From positions 1 through 33,919 of the forward strand of contig RAYB01000044.1 of assembly GCA_003669055.1 (NCBI GenBank): a stretch of 33,919 nucleotides of DNA, given 5' to 3'. This document shows, piece after piece, positions 1 to 7,959 of this stretch. This DNA is from a bacterium 1XD21-70. GTDB lineage: Bacteria; Bacillota; Clostridia; Lachnospirales; Lachnospiraceae. The notes under the pieces were generated by a model. That model saw nothing but the letters and a program-made list of their open reading frames with translations, was not told the origin of the DNA and ran no database searches. A program made the position numbers and the translations under genes. Position 1 is the first letter of the stretch, and each line of letters begins with the position of its first letter.

Positions 1-72
1 TGGTATGGTGTTTTTGATGAAGGGGAGGGGCGTGTGGAGGGGGATTTTGGGCGAGATGTATTATAGAATTAT

Positions 73-163
73 ATTCATCCTATAAATATATCGGGAAAAT
101 CGGGGAAAATGCTTGCATTTTTCCCGATTTTGTGGTAGGATGAAAGAAATTCATAGGATGAAT
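73..163 (+). promoter_or_regulatory. Promoter and repeated operator-like sites of the first operon
   Basis: A 10-bp motif TAGGATGAAT occurs on the minus strand at 73-82 and on the plus strand at 154-163, with a 9-bp copy (TAGGATGAA) at 136-144. A possible promoter is TTGCAT (114-119), 16 nt, TAGGAT (136-141), so the middle copy would overlay the -10 element. Repeated copies around a promoter suggest binding by a dedicated regulator; the GntR/FCD protein at 9,032-9,703 is the nearest candidate (inference). A good ribosome binding site, AGAGGAG at 167-173, lies 9 nt before the ATG at 183. Confidence 0.45.
96..131 (+). terminator. Stem-loop upstream of the first operon
   Basis: Arms 96-112 and 115-131 pair over 17 positions with a single mismatch around a 2-nt turn, and the 3' arm ends in a T-rich stretch. 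It could terminate the gene left of the window, or act as a leader structure for the first operon. Its 3' arm also overlaps the proposed promoter at 114-141, so the exact role is open. Confidence 0.5.
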
Positions 164-182
164 CAGAGAGGAGTGGGCGCGG

Positions 183-1643
183 ATGGAGAATTTGTATGAT
201 GTGTTGGTGATTGGCGGCGGTATGGTTGGCAGTGCGGTTGCCAGGGAATTGTCCCGGTATGAACTGCGGGTCGGGGTGCTGGAGAAGAATTTGGATGTCT
301 GTTATGAGACGAGCGGAAGGAACTCCGCGGTGGTGCATGGCGGGTTTGCTTATGATACGGGATCCTTAAAGGCAAGGCTTTGCGTGGAGGGGAACCGGAT
401 GATGGGCGAGTTGGCAAAGGAACTGGATTTTCCTTTCCTGCGGTGTGGGAAGGTATTGGTAGGGAATACGGATGAGGATATGGAAACCCTAAAGCGTACG
501 TTAAAGCAGGGGGAGGAGAACGGGGCGGTTGGCCTGGAGATTATCGATGAGGAGAGGCTCCATGAATTAGTGCCGGCAGTGGTGGGGAAATTTGCGATGT
601 TTTCTTCCCAGAGCGGGATCCTGGACCCGTTCCAGTATACCATAGCGCTGGCGGAGAATGCCTGCCAGAATGGGGTGGATTACTTTTTCGGCAGCGAGGT
701 CACGGCAGTCCGGCGGGATGGGGAAGGGAATTACCATCTGTCTACGCCGCGGGGGGATTTTGCCTCCCGCTGGGTGGTGAATGCGGCCGGGCTGGGCTGT
801 AAAACCATCTCGGATATGCTGGGGATTGAGGGATACAAGGTGATTGGCTCCAAGGGGGATTACATTATCCTGGATAAGCGGACGGGGCCGCTTCTGCCGA
901 TGCCGGTCTATCCGGTGCCCAGCAATACCTATATGGGGATCCATGTGACCAACACGATCGACGGGAATGTGACGATCGGCCCGAATGCCGATATGGTCAG
1001 CGACTTTAGCTATTATGGGGTGCCGCAGGAGAATATGGATTATCTGGCAGAAAGTGCGTCGCGTCTGTGGCCGCATATCCATAAGGCAGATTATATCCGC
1101 AATTACTCGGGAATCCTACCAAAGTGGGTGGATAGCCAGGGCGTTATCCAGGACTTTAAGATTGAGATCCGGGATGACTTAGCGCCGCGGGCGGTCAACC
1201 TGGTAGGGATCGAATCCCCGGGGCTGACGGCGGCAGTCCCGATTGCGCGTTATGCTGTCGGGCTGATGAAGGAGCGGGAGGAACTGAGGGAGAACCCCGG
1301 CTTTAATCCCTGCCGGAAAGGGATCGTGCGGTTCGAGGGGCTGAGCAGCAAGGAGCAGGCCGAACTGATTGCAAAGAACCCGGATTATGGCGAGGTGGTC
1401 TGCCGGTGCGAGAAGGTGACGCGGGCCGAACTTTTGCAGGCGATCCACAATCCGCTGGGCGTCAGTACCTTGGTCGGGATCAAGTACCGCACGCGTTCGA
1501 TGATGGGGCGGTGCCAGGGCGGATACTGCCAGATGCGGCTGGAGCAGATGATTGAGGAAGAATTGGGGAAAAAAGAGACAGAGGTGCTGTATGCCCGGGA
1601 GGGTTCGCAGGTGCTTTTCGGCAAAGTGAGGGAGGAGGCTTAG
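183..1643 (+). CDS. GlpA-like FAD-dependent oxidoreductase with C-terminal BFD-type [2Fe-2S] domain
   Basis: The 486-residue protein opens with a Rossmann FAD-binding motif (VIGGGMVGSAVAREL, about residues 8-22) and follows the DAO/GlpA fold, resembling anaerobic glycerol-3-phosphate dehydrogenase subunit A and L-2-hydroxyglutarate oxidase. The C-terminal 90 residues carry a BFD-like Fer2 domain with Cys pairs in VVCRCEKVTRAEL and GRCQGGYCQ, which normally ligate a [2Fe-2S] cluster. It is the first gene of a run in which the next two genes start 2 nt after and 4 nt before the preceding stop. This three-gene arrangement (GlpA-like, NAD/FAD oxidoreductase, DUF1667) is known beside glycerol genes in clostridia. 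Here no glycerol kinase is present, so oxidation of a different 2-hydroxyacid or polyol is more likely (inference). Start ATG at 183 has AGAGGAG 9 nt upstream. Confidence 0.88.
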   Translation: MENLYDVLVIGGGMVGSAVARELSRYELRVGVLEKNLDVCYETSGRNSAVVHGGFAYDTGSLKARLCVEGNRMMGELAKELDFPFLRCGKVLVGNTDEDMETLKRTLKQGEENGAVGLEIIDEERLHELVPAVVGKFAMFSSQSGILDPFQYTIALAENACQNGVDYFFGSEVTAVRRDGEGNYHLSTPRGDFASRWVVNAAGLGCKTISDMLGIEGYKVIGSKGDYIILDKRTGPLLPMPVYPVPSNTYMGIHVTNTIDGNVTIGPNADMVSDFSYYGVPQENMDYLAESASRLWPHIHKADYIRNYSGILPKWVDSQGVIQDFKIEIRDDLAPRAVNLVGIESPGLTAAVPIARYAVGLMKEREELRENPGFNPCRKGIVRFEGLSSKEQAELIAKNPDYGEVVCRCEKVTRAELLQAIHNPLGVSTLVGIKYRTRSMMGRCQGGYCQMRLEQMIEEELGKKETEVLYAREGSQVLFGKVREEA

Positions 1644-1645
1644 GC

Positions 1646-2878
1646 GTGGAAAAAAGAGATGTGGTTATTATCGGCGGAGGCCCGGCAGGATTGGCGGCAG
1701 CCGTCCAATTACATAAAAAAGGGGTGGAAAACATCCTGATTCTGGAACGGGAGCACCATCTGGGAGGGATTCTCCGCCAGTGCATCCATGACGGTTTCGG
1801 CCTGTCGCGTTTTCAGACCACCCTGAGCGGGCCGGAATATGCGGCGCGCTTCATAGAAGAGGCGGAGCGCTGCCGGATCCCGTACCAGACGGACACCACG
1901 GTTCTGGAGGTTTCGCCGGACAAGGTGGTGACGGCGGTCTCGCGGGCGGGGCTGGTGCAGTACCAGGCCAAGGCGGTGATCCTGGCGATGGGGTGCCGGG
2001 AACGCACCCGCGGGGCGCTGGGGATCCCCGGTGAACGCCCGGCCGGTGTCTTTACGGCAGGGGTTGCCCAGGCTTATATGAACCTTTACAACCGCATGCC
2101 GGCCAAGGAGGTCGTGATCCTAGGATCCGGTGACATCGGGATGATCATGGCCAGAAGGCTGACTTTAGAGGGGGCGCATGTACAGGCGGTGTTTGAACTG
2201 CAGCCGATCCCCAGCGGCCTTCCTAGGAATATCGAGCAGTGCTTAAACGATTACGGCATCCCGCTGTACTTAAGCCATACCGTGACACAGATCCATGGGG
2301 ATGCCCGTTTAAGCGGGGTGACCGTGTCGCAGGTGGACGGTAACCTCCGGCCGATCCCGGGCACGGAGAAGGAATATCCGTGTGATACGCTGATTCTCTC
2401 GGTAGGCCTGATCCCGGAGAATGAACTGTCGATCGATGCCGGTGTCAAGCTGGACGGGAGGACGCGGGGCGCCATTGTGGACGAGCATTACCAGACCAGC
2501 ATAAAGGGGGTCTTTGCGGCAGGGAATGTGCTCCATGTCCATGACCTGGTGGATTTTGTATCAATGGAGGCGGAAAGGCTGGCGGACTCTGCGGCACGGT
2601 ACGTGGCTGGAGAGGCGCTTTTGGACTGCCCGGTGGAGATCGGAACGGACGGGAATATCAGCCATACGATCCCGCAGAGGGTCAGCGGCAAAAAGGATTT
2701 CCAGCTGTCGCTGCGGGTTCGCAGGATGATAAAAGACTGCCGGATCGTGGTTCGCCAGGCCGGGCAGGAGATTGCGGTAAAAAAGATGAAAAAGGCGCTC
2801 CCGGCAGAAATGATTCAGTTTGTGGTCAGGGCGGATAAGCTGGTTTCTGGGGAAAAGCTGGAGGTGAGTGTGGAATGA
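1646..2878 (+). CDS. NAD(P)/FAD-dependent oxidoreductase (pyridine nucleotide-disulfide type)
   Basis: The 410-residue protein has an FAD-binding VIIGGGPAGLAAA motif at about residues 7-19 and a second dinucleotide-binding region VVILGSGDIGMIMARR near residue 155, the two-nucleotide plan of pyridine nucleotide-disulfide oxidoreductases. The conserved second FAD motif near the end reads GVFAAGNVLHVHDLVD. It starts with GTG at 1646, 2 nt after the preceding stop, and ends by overlapping the next start by 4 nt (ATGA), so translation is probably coupled. It likely passes electrons between the GlpA-like flavoprotein's Fe-S cluster and NAD(P) or another carrier; the physiological direction cannot be told from sequence. 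Confidence 0.88.
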   Translation: MEKRDVVIIGGGPAGLAAAVQLHKKGVENILILEREHHLGGILRQCIHDGFGLSRFQTTLSGPEYAARFIEEAERCRIPYQTDTTVLEVSPDKVVTAVSRAGLVQYQAKAVILAMGCRERTRGALGIPGERPAGVFTAGVAQAYMNLYNRMPAKEVVILGSGDIGMIMARRLTLEGAHVQAVFELQPIPSGLPRNIEQCLNDYGIPLYLSHTVTQIHGDARLSGVTVSQVDGNLRPIPGTEKEYPCDTLILSVGLIPENELSIDAGVKLDGRTRGAIVDEHYQTSIKGVFAAGNVLHVHDLVDFVSMEAERLADSAARYVAGEALLDCPVEIGTDGNISHTIPQRVSGKKDFQLSLRVRRMIKDCRIVVRQAGQEIAVKKMKKALPAEMIQFVVRADKLVSGEKLEVSVE

Positions 2879-3240
2879 TAAGAGAATTTACATGTATCAT
2901 CTGCCCGAACGGGTGTGAAATTCAGGCAGAAATAGTGGATGGCGCCTTAACCTCGGTGACAGGGCATACCTGCCCGAAGGGAGAGGCTTATGTGAAACAG
3001 GAACTGGCAGACCCGCGCAGGAATATCGCGACCTCAGTGCTGGTACAAGGCGGCGAACTGCCCCTGGCAAGCGTGCGCCTCACAAACCCGATTCCCAAAG
3101 ACCGCATCTTTGACGCGATGGCAGAGATCCGCAAGGTATCGCTGCAGGCGCCGGTGGTTGCCGGGACGGTGGTGGTTGCCGGGATCCTGGGGTATGACAG
3201 TGACGTGATAGTGACAAAAGCCGTGGCAGCCAAGGGCTGA
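2875..3240 (+). CDS. DUF1667 domain protein (small Cys-rich partner of the flavoproteins)
   Basis: The 121-residue protein has four N-terminal cysteines spaced as CIICPNGC and GHTCPKGEAY (the first three as CxxCxxxC), a probable Fe-S cluster or metal site, followed by the TNPIPKDRIFDAM segment typical of DUF1667. The family is found with GlpA/GlpB-like oxidoreductases and is assumed to be an electron-transfer subunit, taking a place comparable to GlpC. It overlaps the upstream gene by 4 nt. A small hairpin (3252-3257 with 3263-3268) follows its stop codon and precedes the next ribosome binding site, which may tune mRNA stability between the oxidase trio and the genes below. Confidence 0.85.
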   Translation: MIREFTCIICPNGCEIQAEIVDGALTSVTGHTCPKGEAYVKQELADPRRNIATSVLVQGGELPLASVRLTNPIPKDRIFDAMAEIRKVSLQAPVVAGTVVVAGILGYDSDVIVTKAVAAKG

Positions 3241-3251
3241 GGCAGGAGTGA

Positions 3252-3268
3252 TGCCGCGTTTGGCGGCA
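3252..3268 (+). other. Intercistronic hairpin
   Basis: TGCCGC at 3252-3257 pairs with GCGGCA at 3263-3268 across a 5-nt loop. There is no T run, and the ribosome binding site of the next gene (3271-3279) follows at once. It is more likely a processing or stability element inside the operon than a terminator. Confidence 0.35.
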
Positions 3269-3281
3269 CAGGAGGAAGGAT

Positions 3282-4556
3282 ATGCTAAAAGATCTGAAGG
3301 AATATGAGGCGCAGTCCTATGAGGGCGTGCTTGCCATGGAGGAGGTTTACAGGGTAGTGGATCAAATCCTGGCCCAGGCTGCGTGGGCAAGGAGGGTGCT
3401 TTTGGTTCCCCCCGACATCACCCGCTGCTATTCAGGGGCGGGGGAAATCACCGGCTACTGTTACCGCCGCTTAGCCGGGCAGGCCGAGGTGCACATCATG
3501 CCGGCTCTGGGCACGCACCGGATGATGACAAGGGAGGAGCAGATCCGGTTTATCGGGGAGGATATCCCGGAATCTGCCTACCGTTTCCATAATTGGCGCA
3601 CGGACACGGTGAAGTTAGGATGCATACCGGCCTCTTATGTGGAGGAGGCCAGCCAGGGAACCAGCAGCCTGGACATTGATGTCGAAGTAAACCGCCATCT
3701 GGTGGACGGAAGCTATGACCTGGTTCTTTCGGTCGGCCAGGTGGTCCCCCATGAGGTGGTGGGGATGGCAAATTACAGCAAGAATATCCTGGTTGGGCTG
3801 GGTGGGCGCCAGATGATCAACCAAAGCCATATGGTGGGGGCAATCTATAACCTGGAAAGGATTATGGGGAATGTGGATACCCCGGTACGCCTGCTGTTTG
3901 ACTATGCGGAGGAGCATTTCCTGGACAAGGTACCGCTGGCGTACCTGCTCACAGTGACCACGGAGGAAAACCGCCAGGCCAGGATCCACGGGATTTTTGC
4001 CGGGGCATCCAGGAGGCCGTTTGAAAAGGCATGCGAATTGGCAAAAAAATGGAATATCACCACCCTCCCGGCACGGGTTCCCAAGGTGGTGGCTTATCTG
4101 GAGCCGGAAGAGTTTACCTCGACCTGGGTGGGGAACAAAGCCGTCTACCGCTCCAGGATGATTGTTGAGGACGGGGGAGAACTTTTGGTGCTGGCTCCCG
4201 GCCTGGTCCATTTCGGGGAAAGCGAGGAGGCGGACAGGCTGATCCGCCGGTATGGGTACCGTGGGACCCCCTATGTCCAGAAACTGCGGGAGGAGGGCAG
4301 GTTCGAGGATGCAGATATGGTAGCTGCCCATATCATGCATAGTTCTACGGAAGGCCGTTTTACCATCACCTATGCCACGGATCCGGAGAAGGTGGGCAAG
4401 GAGGAGGTGGAGGGGATCGGTTACCGGCATATGGATTACCAGAAGGCAGCCGCCCGCTACGACATGGACCGCCTGCCGGAGGGGTATTGTACGATGCCGG
4501 ACGGAGAGGAGATCTATGTCATAAAAGCGCCGGCATTAGGGCTTTGGAGAACATGA
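3282..4556 (+). CDS. LarA-family (DUF2088) nickel-pincer racemase/epimerase
   Basis: The 424-residue protein matches the lactate racemase LarA family. Residues that in LarA bind substrate or the nickel-pincer cofactor are visible: the PPDITR motif (Asp45, Arg48), His79 in ALGTHR, His157 in VPHEVVG, Lys167 in NYSKN (the lysine that holds the thiocarbonyl pyridinium cofactor in LarA) and His183 in NQSHMVG. Homologues act on several 2-hydroxyacids and aldonates, including malate, phenyllactate and gluconate, and some are labelled D-mannonate epimerase. In this cluster C2 epimerisation of an aldonate is plausible (inference). No larB, larC or larE cofactor genes are in the window, so the cofactor must be made elsewhere. 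Start ATG 3282 has GGAGGAAGG immediately upstream. Confidence 0.85.
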   Translation: MLKDLKEYEAQSYEGVLAMEEVYRVVDQILAQAAWARRVLLVPPDITRCYSGAGEITGYCYRRLAGQAEVHIMPALGTHRMMTREEQIRFIGEDIPESAYRFHNWRTDTVKLGCIPASYVEEASQGTSSLDIDVEVNRHLVDGSYDLVLSVGQVVPHEVVGMANYSKNILVGLGGRQMINQSHMVGAIYNLERIMGNVDTPVRLLFDYAEEHFLDKVPLAYLLTVTTEENRQARIHGIFAGASRRPFEKACELAKKWNITTLPARVPKVVAYLEPEEFTSTWVGNKAVYRSRMIVEDGGELLVLAPGLVHFGESEEADRLIRRYGYRGTPYVQKLREEGRFEDADMVAAHIMHSSTEGRFTITYATDPEKVGKEEVEGIGYRHMDYQKAAARYDMDRLPEGYCTMPDGEEIYVIKAPALGLWRT

Positions 4557-4586
4557 AATTTTTTTTACATATTTAAAAATTTTATA

Positions 4587-4615
4587 TTGAATAAATTCGA
4601 TTTTTATGATATAGT
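4587..4615 (+). promoter_or_regulatory. Internal promoter before the IolB/KduI-like gene
   Basis: TTGAAT (4587-4592), a 17-nt spacer and TATAGT (4610-4615) make a good housekeeping promoter in the 130-bp AT-rich gap. It implies that 4,687 onward can be transcribed separately from the flavoprotein and LarA-like genes. The leader carries AATCAGAGAGG (4670-4680), the same string found before the first gene (162-172). Confidence 0.65.
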
Positions 4616-4686
4616 GAAGTTGACTAAAAATCAAAAAGAACACAATGCCAAATTGTAAAAAATGAATAGAATCAGAGAGGGGATCG

Positions 4687-5490
4687 ATGATGGTAGGGAA
4701 TAAAGAGAACAAGAAGCGGATGGAGGGGTGGGACATCACGTCTTTGGAGGCTGAGGGGCTCCACAAGTGCATCCGGCCGGGCGTGCAGGATTGCCGTGCG
4801 GTCAGTGTATACCGCCTGAACTTAAAGCAGGGGAGCCGGTTTACCCTCGAGTCCGGGGAACTGGAGATGAACCCGGTGCTGATCCGGGGCCGGGCTAAAC
4901 TTTCAGGAGCCGGGCTGGACGGGGAACTGGAGAAGCTGGATTCCTTTTATATCCCCGGGGATACGGGGGTCGGGCTGGAGGCGCTAGAGGATTGCGTGTT
5001 CTATATCGGGGCTGCACCCTGTGAGGGCTATGGGAAGCCGTTTGTACGTAAGTTCGACCTCTCGCTCCCCTTAGGGGACATCCATCAGATCCACGGGCAC
5101 GGGGTCGGGCAGAGGGAGGTATTCTTCACCCTTAACCACCAGGTTGAGGCGTCCCGGCTGATCTGCGGGCTGACCTGGGGGGCAAACGGGGCGTGGACCA
5201 GCTGGCCGCCGCATCAGCATGAGAAAGACCTGGAGGAGGTATACTGTTACTTTGACATGGATGCCCCCCGGTTTGGCTTCCACATCAGCTACCTAAAGAG
5301 CGGTGAGGTGGAAGACATCGTGGCCCACACGGTGAGGAGCGGGAGTATGGTGCTTGCGCCTGCCGGTTACCATCCCACAGTGGCGTCACCGGGCACGCGC
5401 AACACCTATTTCTGGATTCTGGCAGCACATTCCCACGCCAGCCGCCGTTATGATTTGGCAGTTTTGGATCCCGTTTATGCGGATACCTGA
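4687..5490 (+). CDS. IolB/KduI-family sugar-acid isomerase
   Basis: The 267-residue protein is a bicupin of the KduI/IolB family (5-deoxy-glucuronate isomerase or 5-keto-4-deoxyuronate isomerase); usual length is about 270-280. The signature cupin motif is WPPHQHEKDLEEVYCYF, where the histidines and glutamate bind the metal, followed by the late GYHPTVASPG segment. The match in layout is closer to IolB than to KduI, but the residues around the active site are not diagnostic. It probably interconverts an aldehyde and ketone form of a deoxy-uronate. The start is ATG 4687 (or the adjacent ATG 4690), preceded by GAGAGGGG. Confidence 0.8.
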   Translation: MMVGNKENKKRMEGWDITSLEAEGLHKCIRPGVQDCRAVSVYRLNLKQGSRFTLESGELEMNPVLIRGRAKLSGAGLDGELEKLDSFYIPGDTGVGLEALEDCVFYIGAAPCEGYGKPFVRKFDLSLPLGDIHQIHGHGVGQREVFFTLNHQVEASRLICGLTWGANGAWTSWPPHQHEKDLEEVYCYFDMDAPRFGFHISYLKSGEVEDIVAHTVRSGSMVLAPAGYHPTVASPGTRNTYFWILAAHSHASRRYDLAVLDPVYADT

Positions 5491-5556
5491 ACAGAAGCCG
5501 CAAGGAAGGCAGGGCATGGGGAGAAAGGCATGAATATAAGGAGCAGGGGGTAAGAT

Positions 5557-6306
5557 ATGTTTGATATTACAGGCAAAAAAGCGATTGTTACCGGGGCCGC
5601 GCAGGGGCTGGCCTACGGGATGGCAGAAGGTTTGATGGAAAACGGGGCAGAAGTTACGATTATCGACATCTCCCCGAAGACGCCGGAGGTGGCCGGGGAG
5701 TTTACTGGCAGAGGTTTTCGGTGCCATGGGGTGGTTGCCAACTTAGGCGAAGAGGATTCCCTAGTCAGTGCATTCCGGGAAAGTGTCCAGGTGATGGGCG
5801 GCCTGGATATTATCGTAAACGCAGCAGGGGTGCAAAAGCGCCACAAAAGCGAGGAATTCCCGAGGGAGGATTGGGAGTTTGTGATCAACGTGAACCTGAC
5901 CTCGGTGTTCCGCCTCTGCCAGCTGGCCGCACAGCATTTTATGGAAAACGGCGGGGGGAAGATCATTAACATTGCCTCGATGCTGAGTTATTTTGGCGGC
6001 TATACCGTGCCGGCCTATGCGGCAAGCAAGGGAGGTGTTGCCCAGATCACGAAGGCATTTGCCAATGAGTGGGCGGGCAAGAATATCAATGTCAATGCAT
6101 TGGCGCCTGGCTACATGGCAACTGTGATGAATACGGCGCTCATGAATGACGAGAGCCGGAATGACGAGATTTTAAAGAGGATCCCCCAGGGCAGATGGGG
6201 AACCCCGGAAGATATGAAAGGCCCGGTGGTATTTTTAGCTTCCAAGGCATCCGACTATTTAAATGGTGCAATCATTACCGTGGATGGCGGATACTTGGGG
6301 AGATAG
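5557..6306 (+). CDS. KduD-like short-chain dehydrogenase/reductase
   Basis: The 249-residue classical SDR has the NAD-binding motif at residues 12-19 (TGAAQGLA), the NAAG structural motif near 88-91, and the catalytic set Ser141, Tyr154 and Lys158 in YAASK. The stretch from INIASML through NEWAGKNINVNALAPGY closely resembles 2-deoxy-D-gluconate 3-dehydrogenase (KduD). One deviation is Ala19 where the motif TGxxxGxG normally has its third glycine, which may affect cofactor fit. KduD and KduI-type enzymes act in sequence in uronate breakdown, so pairing with the gene upstream is consistent with a related pathway. It ends 28 nt before the next gene. Confidence 0.85.
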   Translation: MFDITGKKAIVTGAAQGLAYGMAEGLMENGAEVTIIDISPKTPEVAGEFTGRGFRCHGVVANLGEEDSLVSAFRESVQVMGGLDIIVNAAGVQKRHKSEEFPREDWEFVINVNLTSVFRLCQLAAQHFMENGGGKIINIASMLSYFGGYTVPAYAASKGGVAQITKAFANEWAGKNINVNALAPGYMATVMNTALMNDESRNDEILKRIPQGRWGTPEDMKGPVVFLASKASDYLNGAIITVDGGYLGR

Positions 6307-6334
6307 AGATAAAAATAAACAGGAGGAGAAGAAC

Positions 6335-6763
6335 ATGGGAAAGATTCTGCTGATCAACGGCGCGAACCTGAACCGGATCGGCAAACGGGATCCGAGCCTT
6401 TACGGAGGGAAAGGGCTGGATTACATCGTCGAAAAAGTAAAGGAGTACGCCGCAGGCTATGGCATTGAGGTGGATGCGTTCCAGAGCAACCATGAGGGGG
6501 AGATTGTGGATAAGATCCAGGAGGCGGAGGACGTTTACGACGGGATCATCATCAATCCGGGACCGTTTACCCAGTACAGCCATGCGATCCGGGTGACCTT
6601 GGGGACGGCCGGCATTCCCACGGTGGAGGTTCATCTTGTGAATATTTTAAAGACAGGGGAACCGACAGTCCCGGGCAAAAGCTGCACAGGGGTGGTCTGT
6701 GGGTTCGGCGTGAACTGTTACCTGTTGGGCGTGGATGCAATCCGCCATGAAATGAATCAATAA
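6335..6763 (+). CDS. Type II 3-dehydroquinate dehydratase-like enzyme, divergent active site
   Basis: The 142-residue protein has the type II dehydroquinase (AroQ) fold and length. Catalytic residues are kept: Asn11, Arg18, Tyr23, Asn74, Glu98 and His100. However, residues that contact the ring hydroxyls in known enzymes have changed: the THTS histidine is Gln80, the aspartate of ALRDA is Val87, and the AREEFR segment with its two arginines is replaced by KTGEPTVPGK. The gene lies in a catabolic operon, not with other aro genes. It is therefore probably a dehydratase for another, related substrate rather than a shikimate-pathway enzyme (inference). ATG 6335 is chosen because AGGAGGA (6321-6327) lies 7 nt before it; a longer frame exists but overlaps the previous gene. 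Confidence 0.8.
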   Translation: MGKILLINGANLNRIGKRDPSLYGGKGLDYIVEKVKEYAAGYGIEVDAFQSNHEGEIVDKIQEAEDVYDGIIINPGPFTQYSHAIRVTLGTAGIPTVEVHLVNILKTGEPTVPGKSCTGVVCGFGVNCYLLGVDAIRHEMNQ

Positions 6764-6789
6764 AAAACATATCAGTAGGAGGTTATCTT

Positions 6790-7890
6790 ATGAAATTAAG
6801 GAAACTGGCAGCATTGGCAATGGCAGCAGTGATGGTATCAGGCATGGCAGCAGGCTGCGGCTCTTCTGAGAAACCGGCGGAACCGGCAAAGACAGAGGCT
6901 GCGGCAGGGGCTGAGGAGAAGGCAGAGGGCAAGGAAGAGGCAGCGGCGCCAGCAGCAGAGCCGAGAAAGATTACTTTTGCGTCGCAGTCCGTGGGGACTA
7001 CCGGTTATGTCCGCGTCAGCGCTTTTGCCACGGTCATCAACGGGAATTTGCCGGAGGGCTGGGAACTGGAGATCTTGCCGATTTCCTCGGGCGGCCTGGC
7101 AGGAACCCTGCTGGTAGAGGAAGGGCAGTGCGATATCGGTGAGGGCATCAGCGTTACGGACAGGATGTTGGTCAACGGCGAGTATGGCGGCATGGAGCCG
7201 CTGAAAAACACCCTGGGGATGTTTGCAGGCACGGATTATGCCCATTTCCTGATTATGTTTACCGATTCCTTCCAGAAGAAAACCGGCTATACGACACTGG
7301 AAGAACTGATTGAGAATAAAGTCCCGTTCCGCGCGGTCACAAAGGCGCCGGGTTCTGCAAGCGAGATGGGCATCCAGAAGCTTTTGGAGACCTTCGGCGT
7401 TACTTACGAAGACATCAAGTCATGGGGCGGGGAAGTGACCCAGGTGGCGCCGAACGACATGGCAGACCTGTTAAAGGAAGGCCGGGCAGACGTTTGCCTT
7501 GATGTGGTTGGGCTGGGGCAGGCAGCGCTTTCCGAACTGACTATGACCACGGATATGTATTTTGCCCAGCTTTCCGATGAGACGCTTAAAAACCTGGAAG
7601 CATGTGGGTACGTATTGTCCGAGATCGAGGCGAACAGCTGGACAGGCCAGACGGAGCCGCTCAAGACAGCCCTCCAGTGCTCTACCGCAGTTGTCAACAA
7701 GGATTTGCCGGATGAGGTGGTCTATGCAATCGTAAAGGCTATCTGTGAGAACAAGGAAGCCTTAGTCGAGCAGGTTCCGGCGCTTGACGTATACTTTGTC
7801 CCGGAAAAATCCGGTGAGCCAGGCCGCAACGGCATGCCGCTGCACCCGGGTGCCATCAAATATTACGAGGAGATGGGCTGGGAGCACTGA
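6790..7890 (+). CDS. TAXI-family TRAP transporter substrate-binding lipoprotein
   Basis: The 366-residue protein starts with a lipoprotein signal (positively charged N-terminus, hydrophobic core, lipobox MAAGC with the lipidated cysteine at residue 23), then a low-complexity Ala/Glu/Pro/Lys linker to about residue 58, then a periplasmic-binding fold of the TAXI type (SQSVGTTGYVRVSAFA, SSGGLAGTLLVEEGQCDIG). TAXI proteins deliver carboxylated substrates to fused 4TM/12TM permeases such as the one at 10,500. A ribosome binding site AGGAGG lies just upstream of ATG 6790. Its place in the enzyme operon points to uptake of the substrate these enzymes degrade. Confidence 0.88.
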   Translation: MKLRKLAALAMAAVMVSGMAAGCGSSEKPAEPAKTEAAAGAEEKAEGKEEAAAPAAEPRKITFASQSVGTTGYVRVSAFATVINGNLPEGWELEILPISSGGLAGTLLVEEGQCDIGEGISVTDRMLVNGEYGGMEPLKNTLGMFAGTDYAHFLIMFTDSFQKKTGYTTLEELIENKVPFRAVTKAPGSASEMGIQKLLETFGVTYEDIKSWGGEVTQVAPNDMADLLKEGRADVCLDVVGLGQAALSELTMTTDMYFAQLSDETLKNLEACGYVLSEIEANSWTGQTEPLKTALQCSTAVVNKDLPDEVVYAIVKAICENKEALVEQVPALDVYFVPEKSGEPGRNGMPLHPGAIKYYEEMGWEH

Positions 7891-7959
7891 TGGCGGCTGC
7901 CGGGATAAAAAGCAAGGGGACATCCACAGTTAAATTATGAATTTGGAGGAAAAACAGAT

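Noticed and set aside
3615-4430. Long minus-strand open frame (271 codons) opposite the LarA-like gene
   Set aside because: Its composition is rich in Pro, His and Arg, it has no family motifs, and it is a by-product of the GC-rich codons of the real gene.
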